A DNA stretch of 64,000 nt from RGIG9060 sp052173655 (GCA_052173655.1 JBQMYD010000001.1:1-64000), one strand, 5' to 3'; counted from the stretch's first letter, positions 17,096 to 27,233 are shown. Translations and numbers: made by a program. The notes: generated from the sequence alone by a model not told the origin.

Positions 17096-18785
17096 AGATA
17101 TTTCTATAAAAGATTTTGCATTAATAGATTCTCTTTCAATGGAGTTTACGGATGGGTTTACGGTTTTTACAGGAGAAACCGGCAGCGGAAAGTCTATTTT
17201 AATTGGAGCTGTTTCTTTTTTACTTGGAGGAAAAGCAAGTGTCGAGCAAATTCGCTCCGGCTGTAACGAGGCTTTTGTAAGTGGTACTCTATATATCAAT
17301 CCTAAGTGTGAAGTTGCGTTTTTATGGCTAAAAGATCACGGAATTGAAACCGACAATGGGCGTGTTCTTTTGCGCAGGAATATAAAAGCTAATGGCAAAT
17401 CTTCTTGTTGGATACAAGATACTCCGATTACAAAAAATGAGCTTTCTGAGTTTACTTCATTTTTTGTAGACATTCACGGTCAACATGAGCATCAATCCTT
17501 GATGAAAGTTTCGGAGCATATCAGATATCTTGATTCTTATGCCGAAATTACAGATGAGGTTGCAGATTTTTCAAAATATTACAGAGCTCTTGTAGAAAAA
17601 CGCAATCTTCTTGAAAAAATGAATAATGATGATTCATCTCGTAATCAAAAAATAGATTTACTTCGTTTTTCCATTGAAGAAATTGAAAATGCGGATTTAA
17701 AACTTTCAGAAGATGATCAGCTTGAAACTGAAGAAAATAGGTTGAGTCAGTACGAAAAACTTTATTCCAATATTGAGCAATTAAGCGAGTATTTGTCAGG
17801 TTCTGCAGAAGCTGTTATTCCCGGACTAAAAAAAATAAATGTAATAAGCAAGCATTGTGCTTCAATAGATAAAAATCTTGAACCTCTAGTTGCACGCATA
17901 GAAAATGCATTTTACGAGTTTTCTGATATTGCAGATGAGGTGAAAAACTATAAAAATTTACTCACTTTTGACCCTGAACGTTTGGAAGAAATTCAAATGC
18001 GTTTGGCGTTAATTTTTAAATTAAAACAAAAATATTGTTCTTCCACGCAGTCTTCTCTTTCTGATATTTTTGATTATCTAAAAAAGGCAAAAGAAGAGTT
18101 AAATACATTGGAAAATTTTCAACAAAATCAAAGCGAACTTATAGACAACATAAAGAAGTTGGAAAAAACTGTTTATGAAAAGGCAAAAAATTTGTCGATA
18201 AAACGCAAAGAGTGTGCAGAGAAAATGTCATGCGAAATAGAACAAGTGCTTTCAAAGCTTGGAATGCAAGGAAGTAAATTCGTAGTTTCAATGACTCAAA
18301 AAGATTGTACGGATCTTGTGCAAAAATGCGGATGTTCGGGCATGGATAATGTTGAATTTTTAATTTGTGCTAATAAAGGCGGTGAATTAAAACCTTTTAC
18401 AAAAATTGCTTCCGGTGGAGAAATAAGCCGTGTCATGCTTGCAATAAAGACAGTTCTTGCTTCTTCTGATCAGGTTGATACTTTGATCTTTGATGAAATC
18501 GATACGGGAATAGGAGGCGAAGTTGCGGTAAGTTTGGGGCAGCATATAAAAAATTTATCTAAAAACAGGCAAATTTTTTGTATAACACATCTAGCGACTA
18601 TTGCTGTTTTTGCCGATACTCAAGCAAGAATAGAAAAAAAATCGGATTCCGTAACTACGAAAACTTATGTATATCAAATTTGCGGAGAACAGAGAGTCCA
18701 GGAAATAGCAAGGATGCTTTCAGGAGATGCTGTTGATGCTTCTTCGATTGAACACGCAAAATCAATGCTTGAGCGTTATAAATAA
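17088..18785 (+). CDS. recN: DNA repair protein RecN
   Basis: SMC-like ATPase of 565 residues. Walker A is GETGSGKSILIGAV near residue 29, followed by the RecN-typical DIHGQHEHQSL stretch at about 131. A long coiled coil runs over about 165-400, the ABC signature is SGGEISRVMLAIK near 443, and Walker B TLIFDEIDTGIGG is near 464. It acts in recombination repair of double-strand breaks. The start is a TTG at 17088 with GGAGG at 17078-17082, inside the end of nadK. Confidence 0.96.
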   Translation: MLEDISIKDFALIDSLSMEFTDGFTVFTGETGSGKSILIGAVSFLLGGKASVEQIRSGCNEAFVSGTLYINPKCEVAFLWLKDHGIETDNGRVLLRRNIKANGKSSCWIQDTPITKNELSEFTSFFVDIHGQHEHQSLMKVSEHIRYLDSYAEITDEVADFSKYYRALVEKRNLLEKMNNDDSSRNQKIDLLRFSIEEIENADLKLSEDDQLETEENRLSQYEKLYSNIEQLSEYLSGSAEAVIPGLKKINVISKHCASIDKNLEPLVARIENAFYEFSDIADEVKNYKNLLTFDPERLEEIQMRLALIFKLKQKYCSSTQSSLSDIFDYLKKAKEELNTLENFQQNQSELIDNIKKLEKTVYEKAKNLSIKRKECAEKMSCEIEQVLSKLGMQGSKFVVSMTQKDCTDLVQKCGCSGMDNVEFLICANKGGELKPFTKIASGGEISRVMLAIKTVLASSDQVDTLIFDEIDTGIGGEVAVSLGQHIKNLSKNRQIFCITHLATIAVFADTQARIEKKSDSVTTKTYVYQICGEQRVQEIARMLSGDAVDASSIEHAKSMLERYK

Positions 18786-18808
18786 TCCGAAAAACAAGGA
18801 GTTTTCAT

Positions 18809-19612
18809 ATGGCAAAAATTGCCGCAGAAAGTCGGGAACTTTTTAATAAAAAAATGCGTCCGTACAAGGATGCTGTTACAAAATCTTTTGAAAAAGAAAA
18901 AAATATTCTCAATTTACTTTCAAAAGATAATAGTGGAATTTCTTATAAAAAATTTCTTCTTGCAGAGGAAATGATGTATGTCGCAACCTTGTATCTTACA
19001 ATTAACAATCTTAGTGTAGAAATCTTAGATACAAAAAATACTGATTCGTTAAATGAGGCAAGAAAGGCTTTGTACAAGGCTGTTATCTACTTTGAAGAAA
19101 TAGTTTCAGATTACATAGACGCTCCATACTCCGATTATGAAGAAAAAGTTGCACAGATTGAAAATATTTCGCTTGAAAAACGATATTTTACAGTAAGAAA
19201 ATTGGGGCTTGCAATTCGGTTGGTTATAGATGCATACGGAGATAACACAAAATGGAAGTGGAGTTTTGTAGAGCTTCAGGGCAGGTTTGCAACTATTTCA
19301 AAAAACATGATAGATCTGCGGGAGGCAGGACGGGTATTTCTTGATCCCGGAAGTCCGGATTATGATAATACGGTTTTTTATCTTAGATTGATTAGAAAAC
19401 TTGTTCAGCAATCTGCGGACGGTTATAGGGATAAATACGAACTTTCCACACGAAGAATTGGTGATATGCTGGATGCCATAAAATACCTTGCAGCATTGCG
19501 TAGAATCTGTATTATCATGAGCGACCCTACGGAAGCGGAAGAAGTTAAGAAAAAGGCTGTAGTTTGGAAAGATAAACTTGAAAGTGATCGTAAAAGAGGT
19601 CTTTGCAAGTGA
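18809..19612 (+). CDS. Conserved hypothetical protein of treponemes
   Basis: The 267-residue, highly helical cytoplasmic protein has no signal peptide or known catalytic motif. Amphipathic helices dominate (for example EARKALYKAVIYFEEIVSDYI). It has an AAGGAG ribosome site, follows recN by 23 bases and overlaps the HD-domain gene by the four-base GTGA junction. A hypothetical gene in the same place after recN is what I remember from other treponemes. The function is unknown. Confidence 0.75.
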   Translation: MAKIAAESRELFNKKMRPYKDAVTKSFEKEKNILNLLSKDNSGISYKKFLLAEEMMYVATLYLTINNLSVEILDTKNTDSLNEARKALYKAVIYFEEIVSDYIDAPYSDYEEKVAQIENISLEKRYFTVRKLGLAIRLVIDAYGDNTKWKWSFVELQGRFATISKNMIDLREAGRVFLDPGSPDYDNTVFYLRLIRKLVQQSADGYRDKYELSTRRIGDMLDAIKYLAALRRICIIMSDPTEAEEVKKKAVVWKDKLESDRKRGLCK

Positions 19613-20820
19613 TACAAAAAAAATTTGCGTTAAAAATATTTGAAGCATTTTCAATTGATCGTTGGAACGATATGATTTGCCCTTTTGAAATGGTAGAAAT
19701 GGACAAATCAGGTGAACGCATGGTTTTATCCTACATAATCGGAAAATACGAAGAAGAAAAAGGCAATATTGTCGATTGGCATTGGATTATGTACGCTTCA
19801 TTTTTTGATTTGTTAAAAAAAATTGCCCTTTGCGATATAAAATCTCCGGTTCAGCGAAAAATAAAGTTTGAGTATCCTGAAGAATATAAAAAGCTTAATG
19901 AATGGGTCTTGATTCAATATGAGCAAGTTATAGATGACAAAGAATTGTTTGATATTTTTGCCGATTATCTTAACGGAAAGTTTTTGCCCAATACTGAAAT
20001 TACTCATAGAGTTTACAAAGCTGCACATAAATATTCTACGATGCGCGAATTTCAAATGCTTAGTATAGTAAACGAAAAAGATCGCCTTATAAAAATTGAA
20101 AAAGAAATTAACGAGGATTTACAACCGTATCTTGATCTTACCGGTTTACAGCTTTTGCTTACCAAACAAAAACCTTATGATTTTTTGCTGATAATCGAAC
20201 AGCTTAGATTTCAAATCAGATGGAATCAAACTCCTAGAGTGCCGAAGACAAGTGTTTTGGGACACTGTTTTTTTGTTGCAATTTTTACATTGCTTTTGGG
20301 GCGTAATCAGTCTGTAGAATTTTGCAAAAAAAGGGAATATAACAATTTTTTCTCAGCTTTGTTTCATGATTTACCTGAAAGTGTTACAAGAGATATAATT
20401 TCGCCGGTTAAGCAGGCAACAAGGCAACTTCCTGCTGTAGTAAAAAAACTTGAAGATGAAATTATGGAACAGCAACTGGTTCCGCTTATGGAAAAATTTT
20501 ATGTAGATGAAGTTTTGTATTTTACCGCTGATGAATTTGAAAATAGGATTTGTCTTGATAACGACTACAAAAATTCGGTTTCAGTAAGTTTTGAACGCTT
20601 GAATAGTGAATTTAATTGCGATTCGTTTAATCCTGTAGACGGGTGCCTTGTTCGATGCTCAGATCATATTGCTGCCTTTATCGAAGCAGATTGTTCTATA
20701 AATCACGGGATTTCTTCCATTCATCTCATCGATGGAAAAAATAATATAAAAAAACTTTATCCAAAAGGAAAGGTTATCAGCGGTTTTTCGATTGGAGACT
20801 TTCTTGCAGAGTTTAACTAA
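19609..20820 (+). CDS. HD-domain phosphohydrolase-like protein
   Basis: The 403-residue protein has an HD-type metal site: GHCFFVAIFTLLLG (first His, about 221), then FFSALFHDLPESVTRDII (His-Asp near 249-250) and a later Asp-rich region. The spacing resembles YfbR-type 5'-nucleotidases more than HD-GYP proteins. A GTG at 19609 gives a GTGA overlap with the previous stop and sits nine bases after AGAGG; a TTG at 19603 is too close to that site. The C-terminal VRCSDHIAAFIEADCSI stretch is typical of this HD group. Substrate is unknown. Confidence 0.75.
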   Translation: MIQKKFALKIFEAFSIDRWNDMICPFEMVEMDKSGERMVLSYIIGKYEEEKGNIVDWHWIMYASFFDLLKKIALCDIKSPVQRKIKFEYPEEYKKLNEWVLIQYEQVIDDKELFDIFADYLNGKFLPNTEITHRVYKAAHKYSTMREFQMLSIVNEKDRLIKIEKEINEDLQPYLDLTGLQLLLTKQKPYDFLLIIEQLRFQIRWNQTPRVPKTSVLGHCFFVAIFTLLLGRNQSVEFCKKREYNNFFSALFHDLPESVTRDIISPVKQATRQLPAVVKKLEDEIMEQQLVPLMEKFYVDEVLYFTADEFENRICLDNDYKNSVSVSFERLNSEFNCDSFNPVDGCLVRCSDHIAAFIEADCSINHGISSIHLIDGKNNIKKLYPKGKVISGFSIGDFLAEFN

Positions 20821-20847
20821 ATCATAAATTGTTTTTTGAGGAAGAAT

Positions 20848-21705
20848 ATGAAAGCTTTTTTGCGTTATTTTATTCATTTTACGATTATTGCATTTTTTTC
20901 TTTTCAAATTTTTGCTTTTACTCATACGGTAGAGCAGGGTGAAACTTTTTACGGAATCAGCCGAAAATATGGGATTTCTGTAAGCGAGCTTTGCAGTGCA
21001 AATAACAAAACGACAAAAGATACGTTAAAAACCGGAGAAAAGCTCGTAATTCCTTCAAATGAAAAACCCGATCAATATGTTGTTCAACAAGGTGATACGC
21101 TTTACAGTATTTCAAAAAAATTTGGAGTTTCAGTTGATACTTTGATTATTTTAAATAAAATGAGCGGAACTGATATAAAAGCCGGTCAGCTGATAAATGT
21201 TCCGATGGCAGCTGTTAATGTAGATGTAAATACTGAAAAAAACGCTAAAAAGGAATCTTTTGGTAAAAATTTTGCAAAAAATACAGAAGATTTAGAAGAT
21301 TTAAAACTTTCGGATTCCCGAACATACGATACAAAAAAAATTGCAAGCAAAAATCTAAAATGGCCCGTATTTGTTAAAGAAATTCAATATGTTACAGGAA
21401 AAGTAAGCGGAGTTGCAATTGTTACAAATTCAAATGAAACTGTAAAAGCTATCAACGATGGAAAAATCGTTTTTTGCGGAGTTTACAGAGGTTTTGGAAA
21501 TGTGGTTTTTGTGCAAAACAGTAGCGGTTTTATGTACGTATATTCAAACCTTGCAGAAATATCCGTAAAAGAAGGCGATAAAATCGGTATGAATCAAAAA
21601 CTGGGAACAGTTGCATTGGATAGTCTTGCCAATAAGTCTCAACTTTTGCTTATGGTGTTCAAAAACGGTAATCCTGTAGATCCTGCAAAAGCTCCCAGAG
21701 GATAG
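20848..21705 (+). CDS. LysM protein with degenerate M23 (EnvC/NlpD-like) domain
   Basis: A secreted or envelope protein of about 285 residues. The signal peptide spans about 1-24 (IIAFFSFQIFAF). Two LysM peptidoglycan-binding repeats follow: HTVEQGETFYGISRKYG (about 27-70) and YVVQQGDTLYSISKKFG (about 79-120). The C-terminal LytM/M23 fold (about 175-285) has lost its zinc ligands: YAHL is YSNL, and the usual HLHFEI is LLLMVF. Such degenerate domains act in EnvC and NlpD as amidase activators rather than peptidases. That role here is inferred. Confidence 0.85.
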   Translation: MKAFLRYFIHFTIIAFFSFQIFAFTHTVEQGETFYGISRKYGISVSELCSANNKTTKDTLKTGEKLVIPSNEKPDQYVVQQGDTLYSISKKFGVSVDTLIILNKMSGTDIKAGQLINVPMAAVNVDVNTEKNAKKESFGKNFAKNTEDLEDLKLSDSRTYDTKKIASKNLKWPVFVKEIQYVTGKVSGVAIVTNSNETVKAINDGKIVFCGVYRGFGNVVFVQNSSGFMYVYSNLAEISVKEGDKIGMNQKLGTVALDSLANKSQLLLMVFKNGNPVDPAKAPRG

Positions 21706-21721
21706 ACAAAAATTTACTAAT

Positions 21722-23479
21722 CTATTCTACGAACGCTTTAAGCTCTTTGTCAATCGTAGCTATAAGGTTATCCGCTTCCGCTTTTGCCTTTTTTAAATCA
21801 GAGGAGTCTTCAATGCTGATGTTTATGTAAAACTTAATTTTAGGCTCTGTTCCGCTCGGACGTGCACTTACTATGCTGCCTCCTTCCAAAAAGAACTGTA
21901 TTACATTACTTTTTGGAAAATTGATTTTTTCCTTTTTATCCGATTCAAAAGGAGAAAAAATATAGCCCTCACCGATATCTCTGATTTTTAAAACTTTTTT
22001 TCCGCCCAATTCCTTAATGCCTTCTTCACGAAGTTTTGTCATAATGGACTTCATTTTTGCTCCTCCGGAACTACCCGGGAAATTAAGTGAAACAGAGCCG
22101 TCTTGAAAGTGTCCATATTCTTTATACAATTCTTCGATTCTTTGTAAAAGAGATTTTCCTTTTGTTCGCCAATACAGAGTCATTTCTGCACACATTGCAC
22201 CGGCACTAACTCCGTCTTTGTCGTGAACGCAGGTTCCTACGTTGTAGCCGTAGCTTTCTTCAAATCCAAAAATATAAGTTTTCCCGGTTTTTTCAAATTC
22301 ATTCATGCAATTTGCAATCCATTTAAAGCCGGTTAAACACTCTACAAGTTCAACTCCGTTTTTTGCACAAATTTTGTCCGTAAAAGTTGATGTTACTATT
22401 GATCTGACTATAGCAGGGTTTTTAGGCATTTTGTTCAATTCTTTTCGTGTCGTAATTATATAATCTGCAAGAAGAACTCCCATTTGATTGCCGCTTACAA
22501 GAACATAATTCCCGGATGAATCAGGTACTGCAACTCCAAATCTATCTGCATCAGGATCCGTTGCCATAACAACATCAGCTTTTTCTTTTTCACCCAATTC
22601 AACTGCCATTTTCATTGCAGATTTTTCCTCTGGATTGGGTTTTTCAACTGTATGAAAACTGCCATCCGGTTCTCTTTGCTCCGGAACCGTAATTACTGTG
22701 AGCCCCAAATCGCTTAAAACTTTTTCAATATGCATTGCTCCTGTTCCATGTAAAGGTGTGTATACTATTTTTGCTTCGCAAGCTTTTTCTTTCATTAAAT
22801 CCGGACGAAAGAGTAAGCCTTTACAGTAGTCCCAGTATTTTTCATCGATTTCTTTATCTATTACTATTAATTTGCCTGTAGCAACAGCTTCAAGACGATT
22901 AATTGTTTTTACTTCTTTTACGGCATTTACTTCATTTATAATGCCTGTATCATGGGGTTCGATAACTTGTGCTCCATCATTCCAGTAAGCCTTGTAACCG
23001 TTGTATTGAGGAGGATTATGACTTGCTGTAACTACTATTCCGGTATCACATCCTAAATGTCTAATTGCAAAACTGAGTTCCGGAGTTGGACGTAAAGCAC
23101 TGAAAAGGTAGGTTTTAAATCCATTTGCTGCAAAAATAAGAGCTGCGGCTTCCGCAAAAACATCCGAAAAATTACGTGAATCGTAGGCAATAACTGCGGA
23201 AAGTTTTCCCTCTTTTGCTTTTTCCGGAAAAGTTTTTATAAAATAATTTGCAAGCCCCTGTGTCGCTTTGTTTACAACAAGCGGGTTCATGCGGTTTGTA
23301 CCGCCTCCGATAATTCCCCTAAGACCTGCCGTTCCAAATTCCAAATCTTGAAAAAATCTGTCTTCAAGCTCAACCATATCCTTTTTTGCAACAAGCTGTT
23401 CAACTTCTTTTTTGAAATTTTCATCCTGTTCTTCGGCTATATAAGCATTCGCCCTAGCTAAGATTTCATTTGTATCCAT
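21722..23479 (-). CDS. Phosphoglucomutase/phosphomannomutase family protein
   Basis: A 585-residue alpha-D-phosphohexomutase. The phosphoserine loop is TASHNPPQYNGYKAYW (Ser at about 140), the metal loop is DPDADRFGVA near 307, the sugar-binding loop is GFEESYGYNVG near 405, and the phosphate-binding loop is ARPSGTEPKIKFY near 545. It interconverts hexose 1- and 6-phosphates. It is convergent with the LysM gene (16-base gap) and monocistronic, with AGGGG ahead of ATG 23479. Confidence 0.95.
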   Translation of the reverse strand: MDTNEILARANAYIAEEQDENFKKEVEQLVAKKDMVELEDRFFQDLEFGTAGLRGIIGGGTNRMNPLVVNKATQGLANYFIKTFPEKAKEGKLSAVIAYDSRNFSDVFAEAAALIFAANGFKTYLFSALRPTPELSFAIRHLGCDTGIVVTASHNPPQYNGYKAYWNDGAQVIEPHDTGIINEVNAVKEVKTINRLEAVATGKLIVIDKEIDEKYWDYCKGLLFRPDLMKEKACEAKIVYTPLHGTGAMHIEKVLSDLGLTVITVPEQREPDGSFHTVEKPNPEEKSAMKMAVELGEKEKADVVMATDPDADRFGVAVPDSSGNYVLVSGNQMGVLLADYIITTRKELNKMPKNPAIVRSIVTSTFTDKICAKNGVELVECLTGFKWIANCMNEFEKTGKTYIFGFEESYGYNVGTCVHDKDGVSAGAMCAEMTLYWRTKGKSLLQRIEELYKEYGHFQDGSVSLNFPGSSGGAKMKSIMTKLREEGIKELGGKKVLKIRDIGEGYIFSPFESDKKEKINFPKSNVIQFFLEGGSIVSARPSGTEPKIKFYINISIEDSSDLKKAKAEADNLIATIDKELKAFVE

Positions 23480-23746
23480 GTAAAAAAATCTCCCCTATAA
23501 ATATTTTCAATTTAAAAACAAAGTTTCTTCCACCAGTATAATGTGATAATTGCTTTTTGGGCAAGGAAAAATATCAGAGAAAACATGCCTTGTTCAAAAG
23601 ACTGTTATAAAGCTGTAAATCAAAAATTTTTTCAAATAAGAATCGTAAATAAAGCTGTAATCATAATAAAGAATGTATATTTTTGCCCTTGAATTCTGTC
23701 ATTTTTTCTTCTATAATTTCAGGGATTTAGGTCTTTGGAGGATTTT

Positions 23747-23998
23747 ATGACAATAGTTGACATGCTTGGTCAAAGTTTAATTTTGACCGGCTTGGGTATT
23801 GCAGTGGTTTTTTCTTTCCTTACAATCATGATTTTATGTATGTATGGTTCAAGTGCTTTGATTAGAGTTCTAAAACTTGATAAAAAAGAAAAAGCATCAG
23901 AAGCTGTTTCTGCATCAAGCGGTGCAAAAAATACTCAAGATAATGATGAAGTGGTAGCTGCAATTGCTGCTGCTGTTCACGATAAACAATTACACTAG
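23747..23998 (+). CDS. oadG: Oxaloacetate decarboxylase gamma subunit (OadG-like)
   Basis: The 83-residue single-span protein has a hydrophobic N-terminal helix (about 8-33, LILTGLGIAVVFSFLTIMILCMY) and a short charged, Ala-rich tail. This is the layout of OadG, which anchors the alpha subunit to the beta pump. ATG 23747 follows GGAGG; the preceding TTG at 23735 is part of that ribosome-site region. The oadA gene begins 16 bases downstream. Identification rests partly on gene order. Confidence 0.88.
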   Translation: MTIVDMLGQSLILTGLGIAVVFSFLTIMILCMYGSSALIRVLKLDKKEKASEAVSASSGAKNTQDNDEVVAAIAAAVHDKQLH

Positions 23999-24014
23999 TT
24001 TTTAGGAGATAAAA

Positions 24015-25787
24015 ATGGCAAAAAAAATTGGAATTTCAGACCTGGTTTTGCGTGATGCTCATCAGTCATTGCATGCAACTCGAATGACGACTGCGGATAT
24101 GCTTCCAATCTGCGGCAAACTTGATAAAATCGGATATACAAGTCTTGAAGCGTGGGGAGGTGCAACTTACGATTCTTGTATCAGTTTCCTTAATGAAGAC
24201 CCATGGGAAAGATTAAGAAAACTTCACGAAGCTCTTCCGAATACACCTATTATGATGCTTCTTCGAGGTCAAAATCTTTTGGGATACCGTCATTATGCAG
24301 ATGACGTTGTTGATAAATTTGTAGAAACTGCAGCTGCAAATGGAATTGGAGTTTTTAGAATTTTTGATGCTTGTAATGATCCTCGTAACCTGAAAAGAGC
24401 TGCGGAAGCTGCAAAAAAAACAGGCAAGCATGTTCAAATGGCAATTTCTTATGCCGTAACTCCATATCATACAAATAAAATTTATGCAGAATTGGCTCAA
24501 ACCTATTCAAAATTCGGTGCAGACTCAATTTGTATTAAAGATATGTCCGGTCTTTTAAGACCTTATGATGCTTATGAACTTGTAAAAGCTATAAAGGAAA
24601 AAGTTGACATCCCTGTTCAAATTCATACTCATGCTACAACCGGTATGTCGGTTGCAACTTTGCTAAAAGCTGCTGAAGCCGGTGCTGATGTTTTGGATAC
24701 CGTAATTTCTTCCATGTCGATGACTACTTCACATTCTCCTACTGAATCTATTGTAGAAATTTTAAGAGGTACAGAATACGATACAGGCTTGGATTTATCA
24801 GCACTTGTTGAAATTGCAGATTATTTTAGAGGAATTCGTGCTAAGTATGCAAAATTTGAAAGTGCTCTAAAGGGTGTAAAAACTCAAATTCTTGTAAGCC
24901 AAGTTCCGGGCGGTATGCTTTCAAATCTTGAAAATCAGCTAAAAGAACAGAATGCCATCGATAAAATGGATGATGTTTTAAAAGAAATTCCTCTTGTTCA
25001 TAAGGATGTAGGCTATGTACCCCTTGTTACGCCTACTTCTCAAATTGTGGGTGTTCAGGCAGTTCTTAATGTTCTTCAAGGTAGATACAAAGTTCTTACA
25101 CCTGAGTTCCAAGGGTTGCTTACCGGTAAATACGGAAAACTTCCTGCAGATCCTAATAAAGATCTTGTAAAGATTGCTCTTGAAAAAAGTGATATGACTG
25201 AACCTATTACTTGCAGACCTGCAGACTTGATTCCTATGGAATGGGATAAAATGGTGGAAGAAGCAAAACAAGCCGGAGGAAACGGCTCTACAGAAGATGT
25301 TTTGACATATGCTATGTTTCCAAAAAAAGCTCAAAAATTCTTCTCAGAAAGGGCTTCAGGTCCTGTTAATTCAGATTCTTTTAAAGTTGTTACAAGCTCG
25401 GCTGAAAATAAAGGCGGTTCGTATACTGTAACTGTAAACGGTACAAATTATAACGTAACAACCGGACCTTCAAGCGATAAAATGAACGTAACTGTAAACG
25501 GAAAAGCTTACGATATTTGTTTTTCTCAATGTTCTGAAAAAGCTTCTTCAGCAGGTGGTGAAAAGGTGTCTTCTGACGGTGTAGTTGTTGAATCTCCTGT
25601 TGCCGGAAATCTTATAAAAAATGTATTTTCCGAGGGAGCTTCGGTAAAAGCCGGTGATGATATTATTTTTATCGAATCAATGAAAATGGAACTTCCTGTA
25701 AAAGCTACTGCTTCCGGTGTTATTCATTATCTTGGAACTGTGGGTACTCAAGTTTCTGCAGGGCAGCCTCTTGCACAAATAAAATAG
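24015..25787 (+). CDS. oadA: Oxaloacetate decarboxylase alpha subunit, biotinylated
   Basis: The 590-residue carboxyltransferase plus biotin carrier begins with DLVLRDAHQSLHATRM, the metal and oxaloacetate site. FRIFDACNDPRN and DSICIKDMSGLLRP belong to the TIM barrel, and IHTHATTG contributes histidines. A PYC_OADA domain follows, then an Ala/Ser-rich linker and a biotinyl domain with ESMKME (biotin Lys about 557). With OadB and OadG it would form the Na+-extruding membrane decarboxylase that couples oxaloacetate decarboxylation to a sodium gradient. Confidence 0.95.
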   Translation: MAKKIGISDLVLRDAHQSLHATRMTTADMLPICGKLDKIGYTSLEAWGGATYDSCISFLNEDPWERLRKLHEALPNTPIMMLLRGQNLLGYRHYADDVVDKFVETAAANGIGVFRIFDACNDPRNLKRAAEAAKKTGKHVQMAISYAVTPYHTNKIYAELAQTYSKFGADSICIKDMSGLLRPYDAYELVKAIKEKVDIPVQIHTHATTGMSVATLLKAAEAGADVLDTVISSMSMTTSHSPTESIVEILRGTEYDTGLDLSALVEIADYFRGIRAKYAKFESALKGVKTQILVSQVPGGMLSNLENQLKEQNAIDKMDDVLKEIPLVHKDVGYVPLVTPTSQIVGVQAVLNVLQGRYKVLTPEFQGLLTGKYGKLPADPNKDLVKIALEKSDMTEPITCRPADLIPMEWDKMVEEAKQAGGNGSTEDVLTYAMFPKKAQKFFSERASGPVNSDSFKVVTSSAENKGGSYTVTVNGTNYNVTTGPSSDKMNVTVNGKAYDICFSQCSEKASSAGGEKVSSDGVVVESPVAGNLIKNVFSEGASVKAGDDIIFIESMKMELPVKATASGVIHYLGTVGTQVSAGQPLAQIK

Positions 25788-25796
25788 GCGGAATTT

Positions 25797-27233
25797 ATGG
25801 AAATATTAAATAGTAAAGCTAAAACAAATAAACGGATTGGAGTTATTATGATGGCAATCATGATAATTGCGGCCGTACTTTCATTTACGTCTACAATTTT
25901 TGCAAATGATGAAAGTCCTGCTTCTGAAAAACCTTCGTTTCGTACGATGAGGAGTGCAAAAATAAAGGGTTCAGATAAGGTTCCTTTTATTCAGCCCGGA
26001 CAGTTTATAAAAAATATTTGGCAAAATACCGGTATTTTTCAAATTATTCATACTGATACTTCTGAAGAAATTAGTGCAAAACAAAAAGAGGAAAATGCTT
26101 TAGAAGCCGAAAAAGTTGATATTTTTGAAGGTATACAAGCTCCCGGTTGGCAAAAATTTATTATGCTTTGCGTGGGATTGTTGATTATTTATCTTGGTGC
26201 GGCAAAAGGCTTTGAGCCGTTGCTTTTAATTCCGATAGGCTTTGGTACAGTCCTTGTAAATATTCCCGGAGCCGGAATGGGGGATGCTCCTGACGGAATG
26301 TTGCGTATCATTTACGATGCCGGAGTAGGTAATGAATTTTTCCCGATGCTCATTTTTATGGGAATAGGTGCTATGACGGACTTCGGCCCGCTTATTGCAA
26401 ATCCAAAAATGGCTCTTTTAGGCGGAGCTGCCCAGCTTGGAGTTTTCTTTACGCTTTTCGGTGTGGCTCTTATGAATCTTATTCCGGGCGTTGAGTATAA
26501 TATGTTTCAAGCTGCTGCAATTGCGATTATTGGAGGAGCTGACGGCCCTACTTCCATATATGTTTCAGGAAAACTTGCACCTGAAATGATGGCGGTAATC
26601 GCCGTTGCTGCATACTCATACATGGCTCTCGTTCCGATGATTCAGCCTCCTATAATGAAAGCTTTGACTACGGATAAAGAAAGATGTATAAGAATGAAAC
26701 AACTTAGACCTGTTTCAAAGATAGAAAAGATTTTGTTCCCTATAATCTTGCTTGCAATTACAATTTTATTGTTGCCTCCTGCAGCTCCTCTTATTGGTAT
26801 GCTTTGCTTCGGTAATTTTGTAAAACAGTGCGGTGTTGTAGATCGTCTTTCAAAGACCATGGAAAATGAAATGATGAATATAGTTTCTATTCTTTTGTCT
26901 TTAGGTGTAGGTTCTCAGATGACTCCTGAAAAAATTATCAACGGAAATTCACTTGGTATTATTTTCCTCGGTTTGCTTGCCTTTTGTGTTGCAACTGCCG
27001 GAGGAGTTTGTATGGCTAAAATTATGAATCTTTTTCTTAAAGAAAAAATTAATCCGCTTATAGGTTCTGCAGGAGTTTCTGCTGTTCCTATGGCAGCCCG
27101 TGTTTCAAATAAGGTTGGCTTAGAATATGATCCGGGAAATTTTCTTTTGATGCATGCTATGGGACCGAATGTTTCCGGTGTAATAGGGACAGCTATTGCT
27201 GCCGGAGTGTTTATTTCAACGTATGCTCGATGA
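25797..27233 (+). CDS. oadB: Na+-translocating decarboxylase beta subunit
   Basis: The 478-residue integral membrane protein has a core matching OadB: KGFEPLLLIPIGFG, then GGADGPTSIYVSGKLAPE, then AVPMAARVSNKVG near the C-terminus, where the essential Asp of the ion path lies in the GGADGPT block. The N-terminus is about 90-110 residues longer than many family members, containing a helix (17-36) and a charged linker. No strong ribosome site precedes ATG 25797, but it lies nine bases after oadA. A terminator hairpin follows at 27252. Confidence 0.93.
   Translation: MEILNSKAKTNKRIGVIMMAIMIIAAVLSFTSTIFANDESPASEKPSFRTMRSAKIKGSDKVPFIQPGQFIKNIWQNTGIFQIIHTDTSEEISAKQKEENALEAEKVDIFEGIQAPGWQKFIMLCVGLLIIYLGAAKGFEPLLLIPIGFGTVLVNIPGAGMGDAPDGMLRIIYDAGVGNEFFPMLIFMGIGAMTDFGPLIANPKMALLGGAAQLGVFFTLFGVALMNLIPGVEYNMFQAAAIAIIGGADGPTSIYVSGKLAPEMMAVIAVAAYSYMALVPMIQPPIMKALTTDKERCIRMKQLRPVSKIEKILFPIILLAITILLLPPAAPLIGMLCFGNFVKQCGVVDRLSKTMENEMMNIVSILLSLGVGSQMTPEKIINGNSLGIIFLGLLAFCVATAGGVCMAKIMNLFLKEKINPLIGSAGVSAVPMAARVSNKVGLEYDPGNFLLMHAMGPNVSGVIGTAIAAGVFISTYAR

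Noticed and set aside
23480..23746. Possible small gene or riboswitch before oadG
   Set aside because: About 270 AT-rich bases with no open frame, hairpin or known aptamer pattern that I could support.
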